In this document: piece after piece, positions 1-6,993 of the stretch
How the letters are laid out: every line of letters begins with the position of its first letter
How positions within the stretch are numbered: position 1 is the stretch's first letter
Origin: Lachnospiraceae bacterium
GTDB lineage: Bacteria > Bacillota > Clostridia > Lachnospirales > Lachnospiraceae
Direction of reading: 5' to 3'
NCBI GenBank assembly: GCA_014804285.1
Contig: JAAVAA010000043.1
Coordinates: 1 to 18,408, forward strand
DNA length: 18,408 bases
The notes under the pieces: model-generated
The model's database searches: none
What the model saw: only the letters and a program-made list of their open reading frames with translations
What the model was told of the DNA's origin: nothing
Position numbers and translations under genes: made by a program

Positions 1-186
1 CTGTGAAATCCCTCTGCTGTTGTTGGGTGATAAAGCATGAGATTTCTACGAGAAAAGAATTTCAGATGGTTCAGATGTGTTTCCATATGAAGAAATAGAA
101 ATATAATGCTTTAAAAAGAAGTTATCATATTTACAGTATATCGTCAATTTGTTTTATGGAAAATTTATAGGATTTTAAGAAATAGA

Positions 187-215
187 TTGACATATGGCGG
201 AAGCTCTCATAAACT
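187..215 (+). promoter_or_regulatory. Candidate sigma-A-type promoter, copy 1
   Basis: A perfect -35 box TTGACA (187-192) is followed after 17 bases by TAAACT (210-215), a four-of-six match to the -10 consensus. The same arrangement is kept in copy 2 at 4289-4317. Transcription would start near 222 and pass through the terminator hairpin at 306-344 before reaching the first gene. This is a motif match only; no start site is proven. Confidence 0.55.
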
Positions 216-305
216 TAAATATAAGTAAATAAGTACAAATGGGTAAGAATGCATTTAAATTAGTGAATGAGCAAAAACATAATTGATAATTATACGGCAA
301 GCTGG

Positions 306-344
306 CTGCACAGATCACTTTGGAGAGTGGTTTGTGCAGTTTTT
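306..344 (+). terminator. Factor-independent terminator or attenuator in the leader, copy 1
   Basis: The arms 306-318 and 327-339 pair over 13 positions, two of them G-U wobbles, around an 8-base loop (319-326). Five T residues (340-344) and a further T-rich stretch follow directly. The hairpin lies between the candidate promoter and the first start codon. The T tract is only on the plus-strand side, so it should act on plus-strand transcripts. Copy 2 keeps the fold at 4408-4446. Confidence 0.75.
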
Positions 345-364
345 AGATTTTGAGGTTTAGGAAA

Positions 365-484
365 ATGAGTAAAGGAAAAAAGATAATAATATCAATAGTT
401 ATTGCAGGGGAGATAGAGAATGAAGAGAAGCAGGAGGGTAGTAATAACATTAATAGCAGTGATGTTAAGTTTATCCGGTTGTAA
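365..484 (+). pseudogene. Truncated start of an LRR type B gene, now a 39-codon ORF
   Basis: The ATG at 365 and the next 11 codons correspond to the start of the LRR gene at 4467 (copy 2: positively charged N-terminus followed by an Ile-rich membrane segment). After about position 400 the similarity ends and the frame runs out of phase into the lipoprotein gene at 420, stopping at 482-484. The rest of the LRR gene is missing here. The simplest reading is that a recombination or deletion joined an operon leader to the lipoprotein gene. The remnant could be translated as an upstream ORF that overlaps the lipoprotein start, with an effect on its expression, but that is inference. Confidence 0.7.
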
Positions 485-1853
485 GAATAATCAGACACCG
501 ATGGATGAAACATTAATTACTGAAAGCAGCAAAGAAAAGATAGAAACACTGGATTTTAAATCAGCAGAGGAAGCGGCAGATGCAGCAATGGGAACGGCAC
601 AGCAAGAGGAAGACGATGAATCACTTTTATGGACATATTATAAGAAGTATGCGTTATATGGAGATGAAAACTCAGAAATACTAGGAATACAGACGAACTT
701 AATTGGAGATGTATCTTTGCTTATGGCAGGTGGATGCTATAAAGAATTGTCAGAGAGTCTTGCAGAAGAAAATGAAACAAATCGAATGAATGGAAGCCCG
801 GTTGATGGAGTAAGAAAAGTCAGTGTGCACAGAGCAGACCAAAAAATATTGAGTTTTCTGAAAGTAAGCTATAACGATTATGGAGAGGTCAACTATATCA
901 GTCATACTTATGACACAGCAAGCGGCAGAGAACTGAAGCTTGCTGACCTTGTTAAAGATATAGACATTTTCAAAGGATTAGTAGAAGAACAATTGCAGGA
1001 AAATGAGTTACAGGAAGAAGAATTAGAAGTATGGACGGCAGGATATGAGGGTTTGACAATATACCTGCAGACAGAGAAATCAAAAGCAATTCCGGTAATG
1101 ATTTCGTATAAAGAGTATCCGGAATTGTTTAAAGAAGATATGAGGCAGGAATTGTCAGGATTTATGGTAGGTTTTGATCCATATAGTGATCTGATCTTTG
1201 ATGTGGATGAAGATGGAAAATTCGACCTTATAAGAATGGAATTGTGGGAAAACTCGGAAATTGTTGTTCAGGTGGGAGATCAGTCGGTAGTCTGCCAGCA
1301 GAAAGCTTATGAAGATGAAGACGGCTGCTTTGCGGGCGGATATTTTGTAAAAAACAATGATGGGAAAAAGTATATCCTCATCTATACAAATACGGATTGG
1401 GATTATAGTAATTCCTATAGTGTTTTTCGATTGGAGGAGGCAGAGCCTATATATGTGGGAGACGGCGTATTCAATTTTGATATGGCACATGCGTTGACGG
1501 ATCCGGCTAAAATAATAGATGAGACAGAAAGCCGGATACAAACGGAAGGAATCGCATACGATACTTGCTGGGCGCACGTCAATAGTGAAGGATATTTGGA
1601 ACCGGTTGAAGAGATATATTATTGTGGCGAAATATATGTGGCATCTGAAGCAATCAGGGGAAAACAGGTAGAAGTTGATGGGACGGCACAAGACAATACA
1701 ATAGAAATACCAGAAGGGGAAATGGTGCTTTTGTTCCGAACTGATTATCAGGATTACAAGGATTATATTCTTGCTGATGGAAGAATATGCAGAGTGAAGC
1801 TTTCGGAATCCGAAGCAGCTTCTTTTGGCGTTGAAGAGAATGGGGGCAAATAA
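420..1853 (+). CDS. Lipoprotein with DUF3298-like domain and Ca-loop-containing C-terminal domain
   Basis: The protein has 477 residues and is predicted to be a surface lipoprotein. A basic N-terminus and hydrophobic segment end in the lipobox Leu-Ser-Gly-Cys, with Cys21 as the lipidation site. An acidic linker follows to about residue 70. Residues 135-245 resemble the DUF3298/RsiV C-terminal pattern: an Arg-Ala-Asp start, an Ile-Leu-Ser-Phe strand, a Thr-Tyr-Asp then Gly-Arg-Glu-Leu-Lys-Leu-Ala-Asp-Leu turn, and a Gly-Leu-Thr-Ile-Tyr strand. Residues 250-470 form a second domain with an Asp-x-Asp-x-Asp-Gly-x-x-Asp loop (261-269), typical of calcium-binding loops. This second domain is related to the C-terminus of the LRR protein at 11761. 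The start is supported by GGGGAG about 8 bases upstream. Its stop directly abuts the next start (1854), so the two are probably co-translated. The role is unknown; peptidoglycan or ligand binding is only a guess. Confidence 0.88.
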   Translation: MKRSRRVVITLIAVMLSLSGCKNNQTPMDETLITESSKEKIETLDFKSAEEAADAAMGTAQQEEDDESLLWTYYKKYALYGDENSEILGIQTNLIGDVSLLMAGGCYKELSESLAEENETNRMNGSPVDGVRKVSVHRADQKILSFLKVSYNDYGEVNYISHTYDTASGRELKLADLVKDIDIFKGLVEEQLQENELQEEELEVWTAGYEGLTIYLQTEKSKAIPVMISYKEYPELFKEDMRQELSGFMVGFDPYSDLIFDVDEDGKFDLIRMELWENSEIVVQVGDQSVVCQQKAYEDEDGCFAGGYFVKNNDGKKYILIYTNTDWDYSNSYSVFRLEEAEPIYVGDGVFNFDMAHALTDPAKIIDETESRIQTEGIAYDTCWAHVNSEGYLEPVEEIYYCGEIYVASEAIRGKQVEVDGTAQDNTIEIPEGEMVLLFRTDYQDYKDYILADGRICRVKLSESEAASFGVEENGGK

Positions 1854-2996
1854 ATGAGTAAGAAAAAGAAATGGATTATTCTATCTGTGGCAGTAGCGCT
1901 TTTTGTAATATTGGGAATTTATTTTTTTCCTCCAATTCATATTCCTACAAGAATAACATATCCGTATGATGTAACGATTTGGTGTGGTCATGCAAGAATA
2001 AATGATTATTTATCTGAAGAAAAAGAAATCCATATTCCTAAAAGGATTTTAGGATTCAGAGTAACTTTTATAGAGGATTTTGCATTTGAGGATTTAGGAA
2101 CAGATGCAGTTATTTTGAGTGTGCCGGAAGGTGTAAATGCCGGAAGAGTGTACCATTATGAAAGCCAGTGCTATTATAGATTGTTTTCGCAAAATGAAGC
2201 ATTTATGCATGAATATGTTGGAGATGAAAAGAAAGTAGAATTTCCCTCAGAAGTGTGGGGATACAAAGTGACCGCTTTGTCAGAGCTTTTGGACAGCCCG
2301 AAAATAGAGGAGGTAATAATTCCGGAGACAGTTAAAAGAATTAGCTTTATTTTTTATGGATGTAAAAATTTAAAACAAGTAATATTGCCTTCCCAGTTGG
2401 AGTGCGTTGGGGAGCGTGCTTTTATGGGTAGTGGTATTGAGAGGATTGAACTGCCTGAAACGGTAAAAGAAATAGGTACAGCGGCTTTCCAGTACAGTGA
2501 TTTAAAAGAGATAACCGGCTTGGAAAATGTGGAATACATTGGTGCAAGAGCCTTTAGGGGAACACCTTTTGAAGAAAGTATGGAGGGGGATTTTGTTTGT
2601 ATAGATGATGTGTTGTATTTGTACAGAGGAAGCGATACAGAAGTGATAATTCCTTCAACGGTAAAGGAGATAAGAGGAGCATTTTATAAAGAAGAGAATT
2701 ATCCATATCCAATAGAGGTTAAAAAAATATTTATCCCGGATTCTGTAACAATTATTTCAAAAGAAAGTTTTTCTGGGCAAGATGGAATTGAAGTATATAT
2801 ACCAGAAACAGTAACGACATGTGAAGGCAATATATTTGGACCTTCTTCAAAGAAAGACGGGACAATTGTCACAACAGAAGGATCTATAGCAGAGTCTTAT
2901 GCAATAGAAAAGAATATACCTTATAGAATTATAACCAAAGAAGAAATGCAACAGGAAATGGAGGCTACAAAGAAACGGCAGGAGAATAAATCATAG
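1854..2996 (+). CDS. Membrane-anchored BspA-like LRR protein, type A
   Basis: This 380-residue protein has a Lys-rich N-terminus and a single hydrophobic segment (about 7-27). It should sit N-in with the rest outside the cell. Residues 35-115 are a type-specific region starting Thr-Tyr-Pro-Tyr-Asp. Residues 120-345 hold irregular LRR_5 repeats of the form Ile-x-x-Val-x-Ile-Pro-x-x-Val-x-x-Ile-x-x-x-Ala-Phe. The last repeat ends with the Gly-Ser-x-Ala-Glu-x-Tyr-Ala motif (353-360) common to BspA-like proteins, then a charged tail. A paralogue lies at 5340, with an almost identical last 20 codons, and a third copy is fused into the ORF at 15746. LRR_5 proteins usually mediate binding to proteins or surfaces; no ligand can be named. 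The start follows the upstream stop with no gap, with a GGGGG run as ribosome site. Lipoprotein and LRR protein are probably made together. Confidence 0.92.
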   Translation: MSKKKKWIILSVAVALFVILGIYFFPPIHIPTRITYPYDVTIWCGHARINDYLSEEKEIHIPKRILGFRVTFIEDFAFEDLGTDAVILSVPEGVNAGRVYHYESQCYYRLFSQNEAFMHEYVGDEKKVEFPSEVWGYKVTALSELLDSPKIEEVIIPETVKRISFIFYGCKNLKQVILPSQLECVGERAFMGSGIERIELPETVKEIGTAAFQYSDLKEITGLENVEYIGARAFRGTPFEESMEGDFVCIDDVLYLYRGSDTEVIIPSTVKEIRGAFYKEENYPYPIEVKKIFIPDSVTIISKESFSGQDGIEVYIPETVTTCEGNIFGPSSKKDGTIVTTEGSIAESYAIEKNIPYRIITKEEMQQEMEATKKRQENKS

Positions 2997-3037
2997 GGAC
3001 TCCATAATTTAACATCAAGTATAATAATATGGGAAAT

Positions 3038-3084
3038 AAAACAGGCGTTGAGCATAGGAAATTTCTGTACTCAATGCCCGTTTT
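3038..3084. terminator. Convergent, bidirectional terminator
   Basis: The arms 3038-3052 and 3070-3084 are complementary over 15 positions, with one mismatch and one wobble in each direction, around a 17-base loop. A T-rich tract follows on the plus strand, and on the minus strand the A-rich left flank supplies the equivalent. It lies between the plus-strand LRR gene ending at 2996 and the minus-strand nuclease gene ending at 3129, so it can stop transcription from both sides. Confidence 0.75.
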
Positions 3085-3128
3085 ATTTAATATCAGTTAG
3101 TAGAAAACAGATATATGATAATCAGGTA

Positions 3129-4037
3129 CTATTTTTTACCTGAAATCCAGTATTTCTGGATAAAATTATGTGCCTCCTCATCGGAAAGAGCAAAACGCTC
3201 GCGGACGATTTTTTCGGCTTTTGTCTTAGAGAGAAGTAAATCCTGACAGGTTTGTACTAAGGCCTTGATGCCGGTTGCCAGACCGTCTTTGTAGCCAGAT
3301 TCATGTCCATCCTCATAGCCTTCCTCCCGGGTTTGTCTCATATGCTTTTCTTCGTCATATTCATAAATACTCATTTTCATAGCCTCCGCTCTGTTCTTGC
3401 TGAGGAATTCAGCCAGAATTCCTTCCTGGATACATTCATTGATCGCCCGATTTACCGCATCTTCCAGCTTCATAGTTTCTGCATAAAGGCGGACTCTGGC
3501 GGTGTATACAGAATAGTCATTGAGTGTCTTGCATGCCTTTTTCAGCTCTTCGTTATAGCCCGGATTGATGTTCAATAACGTAGCCCGCAGTTCCAGTGAT
3601 GGTTCTTCATCTGGAACGTTGAAAGAAGCAGACAGCCGTAATTCCCGCCGTTCCGGACATGGTGCTTTTCCGTTATAAAAGATTAGAAATTTAGGTGCAG
3701 GAACCGGAATTAATTTTGTTCCATACAGGTTAGCATCTTTTGTCATGGACGAGTACAGATCTGCTACATAGAACAAATACCGGAGCGGCAGATTCGGGCT
3801 ATAAGTGGACTGGTGTTCATAAAGAGACAGCCGTGAGTCGATGATGAAAGACACATCATTATGCATGGACATATAGATTGCATTTTTCAGTGTGTTGATC
3901 TCCAACTGATTGGGATCGGTGTAGTTTGTCCCGCTTACGGCATTGTACAGCGTCAATAATTCCTTTTTGTCGCTGAAAATCATTTCGAACACACGCGCCT
4001 TGTAGGTGTCGTTTACGGTTACTTCCATTACTGTCAT
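3129..4037 (-). CDS. Rpn-family PD-(D/E)XK nuclease / putative transposase
   Basis: The protein has 302 residues and belongs to the Rpn (YhgA-like) family of recombination-promoting nucleases, often annotated as PD-(D/E)XK nuclease family transposases. The PD-(D/E)XK core is seen as Phe-Ile-Ile-Asp (Asp67) followed by Leu-Tyr-Glu-His-Gln (Glu74, Gln76) and Leu-Pro-Leu-Arg-Tyr-Leu-Phe-Tyr. The last position is Gln rather than Lys, as is usual in this family. A linker at about 235-260 has repeated Gly-Tyr-x-Asp-Gly units, another family hallmark. The start was set at 4037 because AAAGGAGG lies about 8 bases upstream; the longer frame to 4079 adds 14 residues with no ribosome site. It is transcribed divergently from the LRR operon at 4467 and convergently with 1854. 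Such enzymes are DNA endonucleases that stimulate recombination; a link to the rearrangements around it is inference. Confidence 0.9.
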   Translation of the reverse strand: MTVMEVTVNDTYKARVFEMIFSDKKELLTLYNAVSGTNYTDPNQLEINTLKNAIYMSMHNDVSFIIDSRLSLYEHQSTYSPNLPLRYLFYVADLYSSMTKDANLYGTKLIPVPAPKFLIFYNGKAPCPERRELRLSASFNVPDEEPSLELRATLLNINPGYNEELKKACKTLNDYSVYTARVRLYAETMKLEDAVNRAINECIQEGILAEFLSKNRAEAMKMSIYEYDEEKHMRQTREEGYEDGHESGYKDGLATGIKALVQTCQDLLLSKTKAEKIVRERFALSDEEAHNFIQKYWISGKK

Positions 4038-4288
4038 AGGAAAGACCTCCTTTTGAGATGGTGAGGGAGCCCGGCACACCTGAATCTTATTCTGAAAGTC
4101 TGCTGTGAAATCCCTCTGCTGTTGTTGGGTGATAAAGCATGAGATTTCTACGAGAAAAGAATTTCAGATGGTTCAGATGTGTTTCCATATGAAGAAATAG
4201 AAATATAATGCTTTAAAAAGAGATTATCATATTTACAGTATTCCGTCAATTTATTTTATGAAAAATTTATAGGATTTTAAGAAATAGA

Positions 4289-4317
4289 TTGACATATGGC
4301 GGAAGCTCTCATAAACT
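4289..4317 (+). promoter_or_regulatory. Candidate promoter of the long LRR operon
   Basis: TTGACA (4289-4294) and TAAACT (4312-4317) are separated by 17 bases. Both boxes and the spacer are identical to those of copy 1 (187-215). No convincing terminator is seen in the gaps between the downstream genes. This promoter could therefore drive the whole plus-strand run to the right edge, about 14 kb, although internal promoters cannot be excluded. Confidence 0.55.
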
Positions 4318-4407
4318 TAAATAGTAGCAAATAAGTACAAATGGATAAGAATGCATTTAATTTAGTGAATGAGCAAAAACATAATTGATAATTATACGGC
4401 AAGCTAG

Positions 4408-4446
4408 CTGCGCAGATCACTTTTGAGAGTGGTTTGTGCAGTTTTT
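4408..4446 (+). terminator. Factor-independent terminator or attenuator in the leader, copy 2
   Basis: The arms 4408-4420 and 4429-4441 form a 13-pair stem with an 8-base loop, followed by five T residues. Compared with copy 1, one A-U pair has become a G-U wobble, so pairing is kept. The GGAGG ribosome site of the first gene follows within about 12 bases. The only upstream neighbour is transcribed the other way. The hairpin can therefore act only on transcripts that start inside this intergenic region, which favours an attenuator. Confidence 0.75.
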
Positions 4447-4466
4447 AGATTTGGAGGCTTAGAGAA

Positions 4467-5245
4467 ATGGGTAAGAGGAAAAAGATAATAATATCAATAG
4501 TTGCAATGATATTGCTTATTGTAATAGCAACTTTAGTTTGGTGGTTTTTCCTTATTTTCATTCTGTCAGTGGTACGGATGAAGAAACGGGTTTTAATTAT
4601 TTAATAACAAAAGATACTGCTGTTTTAACAAAGTATATAGGAGAAGAGGCAGAGGTTTATGTGCCGGATAGGCTGAAAGGAAGAAAAACGGAAGTAGGCT
4701 ATCAATGCTTTGAGGGTACTAATATTGAGGAGGTTTATGTTCCTGATACAGTGGAGGTGTCAATTTTTGCATTTGCTAATTGTAAAAGCTTGAAAAAATT
4801 TACTGGCAGCAGTAACAAAGTAATTTCTGGTAACATGTTTGCGTGTGATGATAATTTGGAGGAGGTAATATTCATAAATAAAATAGAAAAAATAGAAATA
4901 GGTGCTTTTGCATATTGTGCAAGTCTGCAGGAAGTAGATTTTCTTGATGAGGTCCGGTATTTGGGAAGTAGTGCATTCAGGGGAACAGGTATTGAACAGC
5001 TTCCAGAGATGGAAAAGCTTGAGCATGCAGGAAATCTTGTTTTTTACAAAACACCGTGGGAGGAAAATCAAGAAAACGTTATAGTCTATATTCCTGATAG
5101 TGTTACGGAAGTAGTAGATAGTGATACAAATAAAGAAGTTAAGATGGAGGGAAATGTTAAGATAATCACTACATCAGGGTCTTATGCAGAAAAGTATGCA
5201 CAAAAATATGAAATAGAATACGAAATCGTAGAAGGTTGGGATTAA
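4467..5245 (+). pseudogene. LRR type B gene with frameshift and internal deletion
   Basis: The natural start is ATG 4467, preceded by GGAGG about 9 bases upstream, and encodes a Lys-rich N-terminus and a membrane segment. The frame breaks at about 4550. Paralogues (for example 11761) read Trp-Trp-Phe-Phe-Pro-Tyr from TTTTTCCC, whereas this copy has TTTTTCC, so one C is missing and translation stops at 4602 after 45 residues. The body continues in the other frame to 5245 as 235 residues from a TTG at 4538 with no ribosome site. The body also lacks about 64 residues present in the paralogues, between the Trp-Glu-Glu-x-Gln motif and the Val-Tyr-Ile-Pro-Asp-Ser repeat; this loss is in frame. The C-terminal Gly-Ser-Tyr-Ala-Glu closing motif is intact. 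It is probably inactive, unless the missing base is a sequencing error or a reversible phase switch. Confidence 0.85.
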
Positions 5246-5339
5246 ATCAGAAGGAAATATAGAAGACTTGGAAAAAAAGTAAGCGAAGGTCGCAACGGAT
5301 ATTCCATGGATCAATACATATTTATTTGGGGGATGACAA

Positions 5340-6503
5340 ATGAGTAAAAAGATTAAAAGGACAATTATATTAACAATAGCGATATCTTTTATTGCATTAG
5401 GGGTATTCTGCTATTTCCATTCCATTCATATGCCCGCATGGATGACTTATCCCTATGATATTACTATTTTAGAAGGGAATGTAACAATAAATTCATATTT
5501 GGCAGAAGAAAAGGAAATAAGTATACCTGATAAAATATTAGGAGTAAAAGTAATAAAAATAAGTGAAAATACTTTTGAAAATATAGGTACAGAAGCAGTT
5601 ATTCGGCATATTCCAAAAGATATTGAAAATGTGGAAAAAATATATGATCAAGAGAGTAGAAGCTATTATTGCATACGTAATGATTCTGCGTGGATTCTTG
5701 AATACATAGGTGAGGAAAAGCAAGTGAAGATTCCAGAGGAAGTTTGGGGTCGTAAAGTAGTAACTGTTTTTGATGGTGCATTCAGAAATAGTGAAATTGA
5801 AGATGTAATTCTTCCTGAAACAATAACACGTATTTCCGGATGCGCATTTGATGGATGTAAAAGTTTAAAACAGATTGTATTGCCAGCAGAGCTGGAATGT
5901 ATTGGAATAGCGGCATTTGCGGAAAGTGGCATTGAGAGGATAGAAATTCCTCCATCAGTAAAGGAAATAAAGGAAGATGCATTTTCGTTTAGCAATTTAA
6001 AAGAAGTAACAGGGTTAGAAAATGTAGAAAAAATAGGAAATAATCCTTTTCGAAGAACACCGTGGGAAGAAAACTATAATGGAGATTTTTTCTGCATTGG
6101 AGAAGAATTACACTTGTATCGAGGAGATGATGAAGAAGTGATAATTCCAGAAACTGTCAGGGAAATAAAGGGTGCATTTGCCATAGAAAAGGACTATCTC
6201 TATCCAATAAAAGTGAGAAAGGTGTTTGTACCAGACTCAGTAGTGGCTATATCAGGGCATAGTTTTTGGAATCAAAATAATGTAGAGGTTTACATACCAG
6301 AGACAGTTGTATCAATTGGGAAGGGTTCGGAAACTACAACGTCAATATTTAATTGGAGCGTAGGAAAGGGAACGATTGTAACAACAGCAGGTTCACCGGC
6401 AGAAGCGTATGCGAAAAAAGAAAAAATACCATGCAGAATAATAACCAAAGAAGAAATGCAGCAGGAAATGGAGGCTGCAAAGAAACGGCAGGAGAATAAA
6501 TAA
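5340..6503 (+). CDS. Membrane-anchored BspA-like LRR protein, type A
   Basis: This 387-residue protein is a paralogue of the one at 1854. It has a Lys-rich start, one membrane segment (about 8-27), the Thr-Tyr-Pro-Tyr-Asp module, then LRR_5 repeats over about 120-340. These include Pro-Trp-Glu-Glu near 231 and Gly-Asp-Phe-Phe-Cys-Ile-Gly near 238. It closes with Gly-Ser-Pro-Ala-Glu-Ala-Tyr-Ala and a Gln/Glu/Lys-rich tail nearly identical to that of 1854. GGGGGA lies about 7 bases upstream of the ATG. A 94-base gap separates it from the broken LRR gene before it, and its stop abuts the next start. Its last codons contain the AGGAG that serves the next gene, so the two are translationally linked. 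Predicted to be an extracytoplasmic binding protein of unknown partner. Confidence 0.92.
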   Translation: MSKKIKRTIILTIAISFIALGVFCYFHSIHMPAWMTYPYDITILEGNVTINSYLAEEKEISIPDKILGVKVIKISENTFENIGTEAVIRHIPKDIENVEKIYDQESRSYYCIRNDSAWILEYIGEEKQVKIPEEVWGRKVVTVFDGAFRNSEIEDVILPETITRISGCAFDGCKSLKQIVLPAELECIGIAAFAESGIERIEIPPSVKEIKEDAFSFSNLKEVTGLENVEKIGNNPFRRTPWEENYNGDFFCIGEELHLYRGDDEEVIIPETVREIKGAFAIEKDYLYPIKVRKVFVPDSVVAISGHSFWNQNNVEVYIPETVVSIGKGSETTTSIFNWSVGKGTIVTTAGSPAEAYAKKEKIPCRIITKEEMQQEMEAAKKRQENK

Positions 6504-6971
6504 ATGATCAACAGGAAAAAGGCATTGCTTTTTTGTTTATATTTCTTACTTGCACAAGTCATTTTTAATGTGGGATTAGAGAAGACATATGCAATGGAAG
6601 CATTAGATGAGAAAATAAGACAGGCGATGGAGGAATCCAACCCGCAACAATATGAAATGAATATAATTTTAATGGAATTAGATATTAAAGATTGGAATTG
6701 GCCGTGGTATGAGTCGGGTATGATAGGGGAGTCAGATGAACCGCTAGGAGAATATTCACCTGAGAAGCTTCAAGAATATACGGACAGAAATTTAGAAGTA
6801 AAGATTGACTATGGTTTCGGACGTATTTGGGAAGGAAAACACGAAGAATTTATTCAGTCTGTTCGGATATATGAAAAGGGGGAGTTAATTAGTTGCAGCT
6901 ATAATATATGGAGCGTGGGATTTGTTGTTGATGGCGGAACTCGGCTTAAATATCCAAAGGTGTTGCAATGA
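6504..6971 (+). CDS. Small secreted protein of unknown function, copy 1
   Basis: The protein has 155 residues. A basic start and a hydrophobic stretch (about 6-25) lead to a likely signal peptidase site after Thr-Tyr-Ala (about residue 30). The mature part is acidic and rich in Trp and Tyr, with no family I recognise. It contains a Pro-Leu-Gly-Glu-Tyr-Ser-Pro-Glu-Lys-Leu segment and a C-terminal Trp-Ser-Val-Gly-Phe-Val-Val-Asp-Gly-Gly block. The start codon directly follows the stop of the LRR gene, with AGGAG 9 bases upstream. A second copy lies at 8639, with a nearly identical first 100 bases and identical C-terminal block. In both places it follows an LRR gene and precedes a lipoprotein gene or its remnant, so the three may act as a set (inference). 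Confidence 0.85.
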   Translation: MINRKKALLFCLYFLLAQVIFNVGLEKTYAMEALDEKIRQAMEESNPQQYEMNIILMELDIKDWNWPWYESGMIGESDEPLGEYSPEKLQEYTDRNLEVKIDYGFGRIWEGKHEEFIQSVRIYEKGELISCSYNIWSVGFVVDGGTRLKYPKVLQ

Positions 6972-6993
6972 GCGTACGTAGAGGAGAAAGAAA

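Larger units (their letters stand above)
1..400. repeat. Direct repeat, copy 1 (leader of the LRR operon)
   Basis: This segment matches 4103-4502 at a constant offset of 4102 bases, with scattered substitutions and no net length change. It carries the same promoter-like element, terminator hairpin and start of an LRR gene. Identity stops near 400, inside what would be the 12th codon of the LRR reading frame. In copy 2 the left part of the repeat is the upstream region of a minus-strand Rpn-like gene. A further Rpn-like gene therefore probably lies just left of the window (inference). Apart from the elements listed separately, no gene is seen in 1-364. Confidence 0.95.
4103..4502. repeat. Direct repeat, copy 2 (divergent intergenic leader)
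   Basis: This is the second copy of 1-400, at an offset of 4102 with no net insertion or deletion. It covers most of the space between the minus-strand nuclease start (4037) and the LRR start (4467), plus the first 12 codons of the latter. Only the promoter, the terminator and the start of the LRR gene are recognisable. The left 180 bases hold no coding sequence and no clear promoter for the nuclease gene. Confidence 0.95.

Noticed and set aside
1155..1691. Minus-strand open frame of 178 codons inside the lipoprotein gene
   Set aside because: It lies wholly within a well-supported plus-strand gene, lacks a ribosome site, and its product is rich in Ile, Phe and Tyr as expected from antisense of a Glu/Asp/Lys-rich gene.
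3190..3420. Possible insertion sequence around the nuclease gene
   Set aside because: Although such proteins are often labelled transposases, I see no terminal inverted repeats or target-site duplication flanking 3129-4037; the repeat at 1-400 is a direct leader repeat.
4544..4550. Programmed -1 frameshift site in the LRR gene at 4467
   Set aside because: A -1 shift would restore the family motif, but G-TTT-TTC is not a good slippery heptamer because the first tRNA would mispair, and the five-T run is short for transcriptional slippage. A simple base loss is more likely.
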